Source of the DNA: Bedellia somnulentella
Taxonomy: Eukaryota; Arthropoda; Insecta; Lepidoptera; Bedelliidae
NCBI GenBank assembly: GCA_963576735.1
Contig: OY755178.1
Location: 14,632,001-14,696,000 of the forward strand
Direction: 5' to 3'
DNA length: 64,000 nucleotides
The notes below the pieces were generated by a model that worked only from the letters and a program-made list of their open reading frames with translations, ran no database searches and had not been told where the DNA came from. The translations under genes and the position numbers were made by a program. This document shows, piece after piece, positions 35,209 to 45,895 of this stretch (position 1 is its first letter; the number at the start of each line of letters is the position of its first letter).

Positions 35209-36087
35209 TGAGACATAAAAATAATGCATCTTCATAAACATACTAAACAATAATTTAAAAGTAACTCAGAAACGAGGACTCACTACATAGGCTGGTTTAT
35301 TAATTTATGAAGCCATTAAAGGTTAAAGTGAGGGCGAGCTCAGTACGGGTCATTAGTGGTAAAAGGGTAAGCAAAAATAGCTCAATGACTGTTGTCGTTA
35401 AAATAAACTTCTTGTTAAGTGACACTGAAATTTTTTACTTTTAACGCCAAGCGCTTTGATCTTTATTGGCACAAGTGACCTAGCAATATTTTATTTTTGA
35501 ACTTTTGGAATTTACCGTTTGAACGTAAGGCTCAGAGCTCAAACGTAGAAATTTTGCAGCCATTTTCGGTCTGTATCGCCCAACTGTCACTGAAAACATG
35601 ATTTTTGAATATACTTATCTGGTAGTATTTGTTATATAGCTGTTGTTGTGGCTTAGAATATAGGTAGTGCAACCTTTTTCCCCCGTGGTATCAGTAGAAT
35701 CTTGTAATGGTGTTGAGCCTCTTAATCTTATTATCAACATCTTTTTCCGTTATATTTATTACTGCTCAAAATGAGAATTATTGTTACATTAGATAACGGT
35801 TATATTTTATATCTGGTATTGAATTATTTATTTATATTTTATACAAAAACAACCTTTTCTTATTTGTTCCAAAACACTTGTTTTTAAACCCATTCTTGGG
35901 CAAAAAAATATGAAGCTGGATTAATAACATTATTTTTTTATCATAACAAGAAAAACAAAACTTATTAGATCCAAAAACTAAACAAAAACATTAAAATGTG
36001 CGCCCACAAATGTTTCTCGTAGTGTGTAAGGCAAATATATAGCTAAATAATATTTTTACAGCTGTGTTCTAGCTCCTCCCTCTGCTG
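35209..36087. other. AT-rich, degraded SINE-A traces only
   Basis: Besides the head-like remnant at 35640, a GCTCAGAGCTCAAACG stretch at 35530 may be a decayed SINE-A tail. Confidence 0.4.
35640..35745 (+). mobile_element. SINE-A head-like remnant
   Basis: GTTGTGGCTTAGAATATAGG and a CCCCCGTGGT stretch resemble the second-subfamily head. Weak. Confidence 0.35.
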
Positions 36088-36385
36088 CCTCCGTGGTCTC
36101 GCGGTTAAGCGCTTGGTTTCAAGTATTTAATTTAAATTTAATTTGTAAGATTGAACCCAGTCCGGAAGGATATTCCAGGCTTGAATCACCTGATTATCCG
36201 AAAATTAAGATGATTCCGTGCTTCGGAGGGCACGTTAAGCCATTGGTACCGGCTACTATTACGGTAGTAGTTGTTAGTCTGCCAACCCGCAATTGGCCAG
36301 CGTGGTGGACTATGGCCAAATCACTCTATATAGGGGCGGCTCGAGCCCCTTGGTGGGGAAATATATGGGCTGTGAGATGATGATA
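36088..36385 (+). mobile_element. tRNA-derived lepidopteran-type SINE (third SINE family)
   Basis: The head GCCTCCGTGGTCTCGCGGTT resembles a tRNA A-box region and GATTGAACCCAGTCC a weak B box. The body has CTTCGGAGGGCACGTTAAGC and CCGGCTACTATTACGG, ending TGTGAGATGATGATATG. The body is one I recognise as common in Lepidoptera. An open frame across it is not a gene. Confidence 0.78.
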
Positions 36386-36387
36386 TG

Positions 36388-36577
36388 TACTAGTGGCTTA
36401 GAATATCAATTGTCCATTTTTTTTTCGCGAGTGGCGTACCAGGTCACATAGAGTATTTGGGACTTTATGTGATTTTTCTCGCAATCTATTCCTTACTCAA
36501 CTTTCAAATATATCTGAGAAATTTAAATTCTCTTGTTTTGGCAGTACTTTTTTTGGTTTTTTAGCCGTGAGTGTATC
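36388..36577 (+). mobile_element. SINE-A, strongly diverged
   Basis: AGTGGCTTAGAATATCAATT at the head and TTAGCCGTGAGTGTATC at the tail. The middle is partly recognisable. Confidence 0.55.
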
Positions 36578-36729
36578 TTATTATAACGTTAGCAAAACTA
36601 AACATTATTATATGAAATTCACGTGTCACAGTGTTTGCCACCAAACAAATCGGCTGAACCAATTTAAATGAAATATTGAAATCACATTCAGTAAGTCTAA
36701 GAATAGGTTTGTATTTATTTATATATTTA

Positions 36730-37107
36730 GCGACATGATAGTCCAGTGGGTAGAACACGAACACGCCCGAAAAACAGAAGGGCGTGAGTTCCAATCCTGG
36801 GACGGGCCTACACCAATTTGTCTTTTCTAAAGTCATATGTGTGGTTAATTTATCATGATTGCTAACGGTGAGGGAAAACATCGTGAGGAAACCCACATGG
36901 CTGAGTTGTACTTAGTCATTTGACAGTGTATTCGTACAAAACGGCGATAGGCCTGCCCCCTATCATGTGAGTACACTGTCTAAGCAAAACGTGCGTACCT
37001 TCTCTGGAAACTAGATGGCGCTTGCCATGAGAGTTCAGGAGTATTGGTACCTCTGCCAACCCCTTCGGGGATAAACGTGAACGTTTATGTTATGTTATGT
37101 TATGTTT
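36730..37107 (+). mobile_element. SINE-B, second subfamily, full length
   Basis: GCGACATGATAGTCCAGTGG head to ACGTTTATG(TTATG)n. Same subfamily as 25127 and 47000. Confidence 0.88.
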
Positions 37108-37565
37108 TATTTATTTATTCTTCTATGTAATAAGGGTTCTACAGTGTACACCCCTTATTTTTTTTATTGATTTTAAATTCTCTAGAAATAATTTATATGA
37201 CAAAGCAACGTTTGCCGGGTTAGCTAGCAACTAATAAAATGTATAAGTTTAAACGCGTGTGAGCAAAAAATTACTTAAAAAATATTTACTAGAGTTTTTT
37301 TTTTCAAAAACGAGACTGTGCAGGTGTGCAGCATAGTTCAGGTATTCAATAAAATAAAAGCAAAATGGAAAATGCTCATACTCGTGTTGATAAGGGTTTT
37401 AGAGTAGTGCATGTAACGAAGTTGGCGGAGCTCATTTGCCACAATTTACATGCGGGTGCACGCTCCACTGTTTGCGAGCTACGTTCGACTTGAGGGAGCC
37501 TCGTATTAGTCATATCGTATTAGTTGCTTACCTGTATTTCTATCAAATTTACGGATAATTAACTT

Positions 37566-37696
37566 TTAGGAATGGTTTTATATGAAAGTAAGCTTGTTTA
37601 TAACAATTAGCGAGCTATGTGAATAATAACACATATTATTCACATAGCTCGCTAATTGTTATAAACAAGCTTACTTTCATATAAAACCATTCCTAA
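37566..37696. repeat. Perfect palindrome, 63-bp arms, 5-bp loop
   Basis: 37566-37628 and 37634-37696 are exact reverse complements around ACACA. It starts TTAGGAATGGTTTTATATGA. The outer flanks do not pair. No coding sequence. It lies 210 bp from the 3' end of the antisense pseudogene. Confidence 0.9.
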
Positions 37697-37908
37697 CCTG
37701 CAAATTTTAACTTTTATTTTCCCCTTTTGGATTTGAATGCTGATCTTGGGGTATTTTGGTGCGTAGATTACGAATATGTACTTGGTTTTTTTCTATCACC
37801 CTCAGTTTTTTGAAAAATCCCTACTTTGTAAAATTGAAAAAAAACACGACTTTATTTGAGTATTTATTTTTTATTACAATTAAGAAACAATTACATGACT
37901 TTAAAACA

Positions 37909-39654
37909 TTAAAAATATATTTGGGGGACAATAAAAAAATAAATAAAAATATCAAATACTTTTGTGGTATCTTGCTTTTTTTCACTGAAGCTCCGATTGT
38001 GAGATTTTCGCTTGAAATTGCGACTTGCATCATCTCGCTTTAACAGCCAACAATAGTCTGCCATCATTGTTTTATTCCACTTTCCCTGATAGCGACGTTC
38101 CATCTCCTTCAAATCCTGGTGAAATCTTTCGCCTTGATCTTCACTTACAGCTCCCAAGTTATCAGGAAAGTAGTTCAAATGTGAATTAAGGAAATGAAGT
38201 TTAATGCTCATCGAACATCCCATTTTTCCGTAATTTTCAATCATTTTCTCCACAATTTCTTCATAATTTGGGCTTTTGTGGTTTCCTAGGAAATGTCTTA
38301 CTACTTCCTTAAAAGATTTCCAAGCTTCTAACTCAATTTCACTCAATTTTTCATCGAAAGCTGTATCTTTCATCAATTTTCTTATGTCCGGACCAACGAA
38401 TATACCTTCTTTCAGTTTAGCTTCAGAGAGAGACGGAAATATTTGGTGTAGATATTTAAAACCTTCTCCTTCTTTGTTTAGCGCCTTTACAAATTGTTTT
38501 ATCATCCCCAGTTTTATGTGTAAAGGGGGTAGCAAAACTTTGTTTCGGGGGACTAAATTGTCTCTCACAACATTTTTTGTTCCAGGGACCAATTCAGTCC
38601 TCGGTGGCCACTCTTTCTTAGTCCAATGTTGTTCTCTGTTTCGACTATCCCACTCGCAGAAAAAACAAGGGTACTTCGTATAGCCACCTTGTTGACCGAG
38701 CAGCATACTTATAACTTTCAGATCTCCACAGACCGTCCAACCGTGTTCTTCGTACTTTATTCTATCTAACACATTTTTCAAGTTGTCGTAGCATTCTTTC
38801 ATATGTACAGAATGGGCGACTGGCAATGAAGCGTACTTATTGCCATTATGCAAAAGGACTGCTTTCAAACTTCGTTTTGAGGAGTCTATGAACAACCTCC
38901 ATTCGCTTGCGTCATATTCGATGTTAAACATTTTCACTAAGCCTGGAATGTCTTCACAATACACTAGATCACTAGCTTCAGCAAAATGTGGTACAAAGTC
39001 TTTTTCTCTGTTGCGATACCAAGAAAATGTAGTGCCAGGAGCAAGCATATTCTTTTCAGATAGTCTTGAACCGAGGAGCTCAGCTGTATCTTTTGGCAGA
39101 TTTAGATCTCTAGTTAAATCGTTCAGTTCTGATTGTGAAAATAATTGTGTTCCACTTGTACTTGGTTCAAATTCAGCATCAGTTTGAGATACCTCTTCGA
39201 CTTCACTGTCACTGTCTTCAGCTTGCAATGATTCCAAGTATGGCGGTGATGGCGGTGCAACGTTCTGGTCGCGAAGCACAGCGGGTGTTACTGATTGCAA
39301 TGTTGGATATACAATGTCTTTTTTCGTTTTTGAATTGTAGCCTGTAGTCTTGCAGCAGCAAAAATAACAATCTTCAGCATGGTTCTGAGGTTCTCTCCAT
39401 ACCACAGGCGATAGGAGATCAAAGGTATTGTTCTTTCCTTTTGACCACTTTCGAAGTTCACGAACGCACGTCGTACAAACTTTATGTGGGACCCACGACT
39501 TCTATCTATCTTGATTGGCAATTGTTAGGCCAAAATACATATTGTAAACATTACTTATGAATTCAGTAATGTTATGCTGCTGTTTTCTCAGCATAAACTG
39601 CCCACAAATGTAGCAAAAATTGTCCGGAGAGTTTAAACACTTTCGCGATGACAT
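37909..39654 (-). pseudogene. Copy of an uncharacterised multicopy arthropod protein family, one in-frame stop
   Basis: A 581-codon frame on the - strand starts at ATG 39654. It is open to 37909 except for a TAG at 39502-39504 (codon 51). A downstream ATG at 39405 leaves 498 open codons. N-terminal pairs C14-x2-C17 and, after the stop, CTTC (ZAD-like spacing) are followed by another CxxC. Further motifs are an acidic Ser-rich stretch, DLNLPKDTAELLGSRL, LFIDSSKRSLKAVLLHNGN, CGDLKVISMLLGQQGGYTKY with a CxxC, and near the C-terminus GERFHQDLKEMERRYQGKW. I recall close relatives in many arthropod genomes, usually annotated as uncharacterised and multicopy. The spaced Asp, Cys/His and Glu residues would fit an RNase-H-fold transposase, but that is a guess. 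The stop looks like a 6-bp slippage (GATAGATAG), so the gene was recently intact. It lies antisense in Cav3 intron 1. No terminal repeats were identified. Confidence 0.75.
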
Positions 39655-40274
39655 TTTTCAAGTGAGCGTTATGAATTGCACAGAAGTACTGATTTGTAGA
39701 AAAAATTATATTGCTATTTATACAAAAAATATATCATCTACCTTCATTAACTCTTTTCTAACGATTTAAGTGAATTTTTATAAAAAAAACATTAAGTCTA
39801 CTAGAAACGAGGTATTTAGCAAATGACTCAAAAATCCTATTTTTTTTATAATAAAGGTATGTCACTTAGTTAATTAAGTTTTATTTAACTAATTTTATAT
39901 TTATTAGAACTCATTAATTAGTGTCTAATGCATTCAGTGCATTTTTTGTTTAATTCGAATCGATTTAAATAAAATATTATTTAAAAACTAGGAAGGCCTA
40001 GGTAATTTTGGAAAAATTAAACGATGCTAAATAACTAAAAAACCTGACGTGATGGAATTTTTTAAATATTTTTCCTGTAATCAGCGCCCCAAAATCTATC
40101 CAAATCAGTTATCAAAACTGAAAGGGGAAAACCATTGCAGACCTGTGAACTAATGAAACTTAACTTGGTTTTGTTAAAACTATAACCGAATTAGATATTT
40201 AATTTGGTAGCCAAGGATGTAATGGCTAGGACGGTAAATTGTATTTGTCTGTATCATTGCATTGCTTGTTTTGC
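39655..40274. other. AT-rich region 5' of the antisense pseudogene
   Basis: No promoter motif or terminal repeat recognised. Confidence 0.5.
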
Positions 40275-40395
40275 TGTGTAGTGTCGGCTTAGAATAGAAC
40301 TACCCCATTTCTTCCGGTGGGTGTACGTAAGAGGCGACTAACGGTATTGGGGTTTTTAAGGGATTTTTGGGCGATGCTGTTGGAGAGTATATTTT
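40275..40395 (+). mobile_element. SINE-A, short internal-deletion form
   Basis: Same junction as the copy at 26973: GATGCTGTTGGAG joins AGTATAT directly. Confidence 0.8.
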
Positions 40396-40397
40396 CT

Positions 40398-40611
40398 ACT
40401 AATACCCTGTCACAGGACTAAATAAGTTTAACACAGAACGTGCATTACATAAGAATGTGTTTTTTTTAACAGTTATCAATAACCATAACGTTGATAAATA
40501 AACTACACATACGAATTTAGAAGAAAATAATTAGCGTCGGCCTGACATAGGGTTCAAACCCACACTCTTAGCATTAGCAGCGGTGTCATTTTTCTCTTAA
40601 CTACCAAGGAA
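40398..40611 (-). mobile_element. SINE-B 5' half, diverged
   Basis: ACCCTGTCACAGGACTAA to GGGTTCAAACCCACACTC. It lies directly after a short SINE-A. Confidence 0.65.
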
Positions 40612-40721
40612 ACTGAATACATAACGTAGTCCTTGCCGGGTTCAAATATTGTGTCTGGTATGGACAAAGTCTGCAAATGAAATAATGTTTTTCTCACTGC
40701 ACTACCCATGTCATTTTTATT

Positions 40722-41474
40722 AGGGTTCCGTAGCCAAATGGCAAAAACGGGACCCTTATAGATTCGTCATGTCTGTCTGTCCGTCCGTCCGTCCGTATGT
40801 CACAGCCAGTTTATTCCGAAACTATAAGTACTACATTATTGAAAATTGGTGCGTAGATGTATTCTGTAAACCGCATTAAGATTTTAAAATAAAATCTGAA
40901 AAAAATAGCAAAATTTTTAGGGTTCCCCATACATAGAACTGAAACTCAAAATTTTTTTTTTCATTAAACCTATACGTGTGGAGTATCTATCAAAAGGTAT
41001 TTGAAAATGATGTTGAGGTTTCTTATATCATTTTTTTCAAAACTGAATAGTTTGCGCGAGAGACTTTTCCAAAGTGGTAAAATGTGTGTCCCCCCCCCCG
41101 TAACTTCTAAAATATGGGCATGATAAAACTGAAAATAATATATGATGTGTATTACTATACAAACTACTAACGAAAATTGGTTTGAATGAGATCTAGCCAG
41201 TAGTTCTATTTTTAAACGTCATTAATCAAATTACTTACCTAACTTTTTGCTTTGTATTAATAACGGTAACAGGTATGACGCTATTCACAAAATATTGAGT
41301 TGTATATTTACTTTTAAAATAATTAATAAAATAAAAATAAAATAAATAATTAAGGGAGCTCCCATACAAGAAACGTGAAAAAAAAGGTTATAATATTATA
41401 GTGTCTAATGTTGTATGGATAATGGTACGGAACCCTCCGTGCGCGAGTCCGACTCGCACTTGGCCGGTTTTTTT
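40722..41474. mobile_element. Interspersed lepidopteran-type repeat, class unresolved
   Basis: Starts TTAGGGTTCCGTAGCCAAAT and (GTCC)n. Ends TACGGAACCCTCCGTGCGCG and CGACTCGCACTTGGCCGG followed by T7. AGGGTTCCGTA and TACGGAACCCT are subterminal inverted repeats. It contains a C9 run at 41091. No ORF. Confidence 0.65.
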
Positions 41475-41520
41475 AGATCTAGCTAAGTAATAAAATAACT
41501 ATGCTTTATTAGTAGTGCAT

Positions 41521-41769
41521 TATTCAAGATTGTTAACGGTAAGGATTTAAATCGTGAGGAAACCTACACAGCTAGGCTGAACTTGTTGAGTCATGTGATA
41601 GAGTACTCGTGAAAAGTAGAAATAGATCTAGAACCTGCCTTATTACGAGGACAGTGCGCCCTCACAAAACATTGGTACTGTGAACAGCATGGAACACAAA
41701 TGTCATATCATATCATGTACATAGTTATTAGAACTTTTGCCACCCCTTAGAGCATATACGTGAACATGT
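41521..41769 (+). mobile_element. SINE-B, 5' truncated, diverged
   Basis: GATTGTTAACGGTAAGGATT to TTTTGCCACCCCTTAGAGC, ACGTGAACATGT. Confidence 0.7.
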
Positions 41770-41841
41770 AAGTTGATGTGATTTGTAAAGCATTACGGTT
41801 TTGAGAATATTTGTCTTCAAAATATACAGTTGGTAGAGAAT

Positions 41842-42205
41842 CCAAACACTTTAATGTCCTGTCAGACCGCGTCTTAGAATCTCTAACAGCAGTGCATAAT
41901 GCTGTTTTGGTTGCGACACTGATTTATTGCAGTTTGGGTTTGCTTTGGCGGGGAAATCTTGGGAGCAGAGTTCCAATGCGTTAGATATTTTTCGTCGTCT
42001 TACAAAGCTCTTTAAGAGTTCAGACTTATTAACTAAACTACATAAAGTATTTATTTGTTTTACGTAGGACTAAATTAATCAACCATGTAATTATATATGT
42101 TTATTAAAATATTAGATTTTTTAAACGGCTTTTGGTTACAATTATTGATAGTTAATTTGTGGCTGTAATTGTAAATGTGTATTCCTATTGTAATAAAATA
42201 AAATA
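41842..42205 (+). mobile_element. LINE fragment: RT C-terminal remnant and 3' end
   Basis: A reading with VHNAVLVATLIYCSLGLLWR (41890-41955) resembles the tail of CR1-like RTs. The 3' end is AATAAAATAAAATA. Heavily decayed. Confidence 0.5.
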
Positions 42206-42954
42206 GTGTGTTTTCAAAAAGCTCGTCACATACAAAATTCTTGTGTCACAGTGTTAGTTACTAAACTTCTGGAAATGGTTTGACTGATTGCCATGAAATT
42301 TCATTTCTAAATGAGAAATCTTTTTTACTTTTCATAATGGCAGGAGAGGTCAGATTCGTTTATTTTTATGATTATTATCTACACAAAATAACATTTGTCA
42401 GGTCTGGCAATTTCTCTATGAGCACCTACCTAGCTAAAGTGATTTGCTAAAGATCCACCGCTGTAGCCTAGCGCAGATATGACCGTAATGGTAGCCTAAA
42501 TAGACGTTCTTTCTTGACATGCACATCGTAGCATTCCAACAAATATAATCACGTAATTTAACCTACAATATCCTATCAAACTAATGGTTTACTAGACTAA
42601 TGTAAATTTTAGCCCAACCTCTGAGACTCGAGACCCCGGGTCGAGAGCCTTACGTTCTACTAATACATAAAAACATATACTTATTTTATTTTTTATTTAT
42701 TTTTATTAGGAACATCAACAGCGACATAAGTAATAATACACAGTTAATAATAGAAATCAAGTAAGGCCAATGACAGATGTACAGAAAACATATCTAACAA
42801 TAATTTAAAAAATTATTTATAAAAATTTGTATGTTGTAAATTAAATTTTTGTGTAAGATAAACCTATTATAGAATAAGTTAATTTTTAGATTTAAGATTC
42901 TTTTCTTGGTTTTGCACCACATATCAAACTGCTATGTTCACTTACTATTATTCT

Positions 42955-43140
42955 GCCTACACAGTCCCCCACGATACAGGTTTTACCTAGTGTAGGGGAC
43001 ACCGATCACACTTAGTATTATAAACTCTCACCTAAAGCCTACTTTTTAAGATATTTTTATGATGTTCCTATGTAAATGTATGTAAGGTTTTAATTGGTGT
43101 AATAAATATTTTTTTCATTTTCATTTTTTCATTTTTCAAT
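42955..43140 (+). mobile_element. LINE 3' UTR fragment with (TTTTCA)n tail
   Basis: CCTAGTGTAGGGGACACCGA, then TGTAATAAATA and TTTTTCATTTTCATTTTTTC. Class uncertain (CR1/Jockey-like). It lies within the region of the - strand LINE. Confidence 0.45.
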
Positions 43141-43287
43141 AATCTTGTTTTTAAGTTACATTTGAGTTTCAACACATGTTTTTTTTATAGCAAGTAACTC
43201 TAACAAATACATACAATTTTAAGAGGAAATAAAATATTTATTAACAACAATATTTAAAGCAAAATTATTTTGATCCACGATATCTCA

Positions 43288-43305
43288 AGGGTGTGTGTAT
43301 GTGCA

Positions 43306-43336
<31 letters not shown>

Positions 43337-43337
43337 A
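43288..43337. repeat. (TG)n microsatellite
   Basis: Imperfect run of TG with interspersed ATGTGC, about 50 bp. Confidence 0.9.
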
Positions 43338-44158
43338 AAACGAATAAAAATCTGTGACATACATAAAGGCATATAAGAATGTATGTGTTATTAAAATTAT
43401 ACTCATAATATAATATGTATTTTAAGAATTAAAAAGTACGTCCATTTCAGCTTTCCTGAATGCGCATCTACTTAGATTAAATAGATCTAAATCATGGAAG
43501 TTTTTATTATATTCGGATAAAATACGACTAAAAGGAGCGTTCTGTGAGTAGTTAGTTCTGGAAATTGGTACGGAGAACAAACTATTTATGGTATGGCGAG
43601 TCCTATATGATGGCGTGTTAAGTCCAACCTGTGCAAGTAAGTTTGGGTTATCCAAACGACCATGTATTATATCATGTAGAACGGTTAGGTCAGTTAAAAT
43701 ACGGCGATCCTCTAATCTTAACATTTTATGAAATTTACAACTCATTTCGTAACACTTATGGAAGTTCTTAGTTTTAAAATTTAAGTGTCGTACAAAAATA
43801 TGTTGTATTCTTTCAATCATATGCTTGTACTTAGTGTACTGAGGGGACCAAACACTTGAGGCGAACTCCAGAATACTGCGAAGATAGGCATAATAAACCG
43901 TCTGTACACATTTAGGGTCTTTAAACGTTTCACAAGTCCTCATTACAAAGCCCAGATTTTTGTATGCACGATTAGTGATATCAACAATGTGTTGTTCAAA
44001 AGTAAGCTTTGAATCTAAAGTAACGCCGAGGTCTTTTACTGCATTAACTCTCCGGATAGGCTGTTTATTAATATAGTAAGTATTAATGATGGGTTTATTA
44101 CTTCGTGAAAAAGTAATTTGCACGCATTTTGACACATTTATATCTATTCTCATCATCA

Positions 44159-44242
44159 TATATACTCACGGATATAAATCCCTAGAAGGGGTAGCCAGAA
44201 CTAAGGAATTAGAAATTCTCAGCCACTTTTGGAAGTTAAGTT
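44159..44242 (-). mobile_element. SINE-A 3' end, 5' truncated
   Basis: TATACTCACGGATATAAATC to GCCACTTTTGGAAGTT. It abuts the truncated LINE at 44158. Confidence 0.78.
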
Positions 44243-44256
44243 TAATACATAATGAG

Positions 44257-44428
44257 TGCAGTTTTTAAACGGTTTTATTTAGCTCACCCCGTTTGTTTCT
44301 TTATTCTTGGGTCAAATTTAGTAATCCAAATTTCACCCTCTTCCTATCAACCGATTAATCTGAAATTTTCTATACACTTTGGATTTTGGTGACAATACAA
44401 TTATATTTATTCATTATCATTATAAATT
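44257..44428. mobile_element. Left end of an unclassified element (AACGGTTTTATT terminus)
   Basis: TTTAAACGGTTTTATTTAGC, then TCACCCCGTTTGTTTC. The motif AAACGGTTTTATT recurs at the outer edge of each arm of the fold-back at 45138-45895, inverted on the right. Minisatellite, helicase relic and fold-back may therefore be parts of one element. This is inference. Confidence 0.45.
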
Positions 44429-44805
44429 CAAGATGGCCGCCACTACAAAATGGCGGATAATTTAGGTTTTATTTATACCATCAATATGGGTATCAAATGA
44501 AAGGGCTCAACAAGCAGAATACAATAATAAAAAAAACGAAACCCAAGATGGCGGCCGCTACAAAATGGCGGATAACGTAGGTTTTATCAATCCCATCAAT
44601 ATGGGTATCAAATGAATGTGCTGAACCAGTAGAATACAATGTACTATATAAAATTAAAATCCAAGATGGCGGCCTCTACAAAATGGCGGATAACTTAGGT
44701 TTTATTTCAATCCCATCAACATGGGTATCAAATGAAAGGTCTCACCAAGTAGAATACAATTTACTATGCAAAATTAAAATCTCAGATGGTCGCCATACAG
44801 TGCAC
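44429..44805. repeat. Minisatellite, about 117-bp unit, 3.2 copies
   Basis: Units start near 44431, 44543, 44661 and 44782 (last partial). Each starts CAAGATGGCGGCC, then TACAAAATGGCGGATAA, and contains ATGGGTATCAAATGAA. The two ATGGCGG cores per unit match the YY1/Pho-type core (AAnATGGCGGC). They lie on the same strand about 15 bp apart. Confidence 0.88.
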
Positions 44806-44882
44806 TATACCAAATCAATATTTTATATGGGTGCAGCCACTAAATGGCATATAATAATAAGATTTAAATTTAGAAAAGAAGA

Positions 44883-45125
44883 ATGTTGCCTTTAATACTA
44901 TCATCTTCTACAATACATAAAATGCAGGGCAGCACTGTGGATTACGCAGTCGTATACTTAGGTGCGAAACTGTTTGAAGAAGGTCAAGCCTACGTGGCTC
45001 TTAGAAGAGTCAGATCTTTGCAGGGACTACGTATAGAGGAGTTGGACTGCAATAAAATAACGGGCAAGACACCTTGCAACAATGAAGCACTATATGAATT
45101 AAACAGAATGCGAAATAAAAACTAA
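44883..45125 (+). pseudogene. PIF1-like helicase C-terminal remnant (Helitron/transposon type)
   Basis: A short frame gives [19 protein letters not shown] (PIF1 motif V region), then [20 protein letters not shown] (motif VI; the usual Ser before RVRS is Arg here) and [20 protein letters not shown]. This is the C-terminal end of a PIF1/RecD-like helicase as carried by Helitrons and related elements. Everything N-terminal is lost or replaced by a minisatellite, so it is a relic. Immediately downstream lies a fold-back element. Confidence 0.78.
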
Positions 45126-45137
45126 AAACTAGAAAAT

Positions 45138-45895
45138 AAAAATAGGTAAAAAAACTTTTTAAGTTAAACGGTTTTATTATTAACATACAGAGAAATGTTT
45201 AAGATAAATGTACTAAAAACCTAAAAATAATAATAAAATAGATACAGTCGTGGGAATTATATACATATGCATAGACTAGACTAAAATAAAACCGTGGGGC
45301 ACGTCAATTGTCTACAAATTATCGACTTAATGTGCGATAGAAGAAACGTTTAATTCGTCCTTGGGCAGTTGGCCCGCAGACGGTGAGGAAATTACTTACT
45401 ATTTTCTTGCTCATGGAAATTCGAATAGTCATACACTCCATGTAAATAAAAGACACGTTTCAACTAGTTTCTCGTTGGAAATTTACACTGCTGGCTGGCG
45501 ATGAATCGGATTACTGCTTGCAGTTTGTCTTTAATCGACAAAACATGTGATAAAAGTACTACTCGCTCAACACTATGAAACCCTAAAACTCGCTTATAAT
45601 CGAGCTTGCTAGCTTGTTTCCACATTCTGCCCTATTTATCACATGTCCATCGTTGTCGGTTGAACAACTGCCCAATTTTAGTGTAACATTACAAAACAAA
45701 CATTTTAATCAACGATTGAAGACAATTGACGTGCCCCACGGTTTTATTTTAGTCTAGTCTATGCATATGTATATAATTCCCACGACTGTATCTATTTTAT
45801 TATTATTTTTAGGTTTTTAGTACATTTATCTTAAACATTTCTCTGTATGTTAATAATAAAACCGTTTAACTTAAAAAGTTTTTTTACCTATTTTT
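45138..45895. mobile_element. Fold-back element with perfect 176-bp inverted arms
   Basis: 45138-45313 and 45720-45895 are exact reverse complements (176 of 176), with a 406-bp spacer. Each arm is itself bounded by AAACGGTTTTATT and, inverted, AATAAAACCGT. The spacer has no ORF of note but has smaller inverted pieces (TTGGGCAGTTG with CAACTGCCCAA). No target duplication is evident. It directly follows the helicase relic. Confidence 0.85.

Larger units (their letters stand above)
42680..44158 (-). mobile_element. CR1/Jockey-like LINE, 5' truncated
   Basis: The open frame 43422-44159 (245 codons) is the RT C-terminal region of a non-LTR retrotransposon: VKDLGVTLDSKLTFEQHI, then YLRSILEFASSVWSPQYTKY and VRHLNFKTKN. 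The catalytic palm is missing, so it is dead, although this part has no stops. Below it are a (TG)n microsatellite, another LINE tail on the + strand and an (AAATA)n-like tail at 42680-42715, which I take as its 3' end (uncertain). Confidence 0.78.

Noticed and set aside
36093..36380. 95-codon frame as a gene
   Set aside because: It is the body of a tRNA-derived SINE.
38276..39347. + strand frames of 70-135 codons opposite the pseudogene
   Set aside because: They are antisense shadows of the conserved - strand protein.
44429..44805. CRISPR-like array of repeats
   Set aside because: Units are 117 bp, contiguous and divergent with no spacers, and the genome is eukaryotic.
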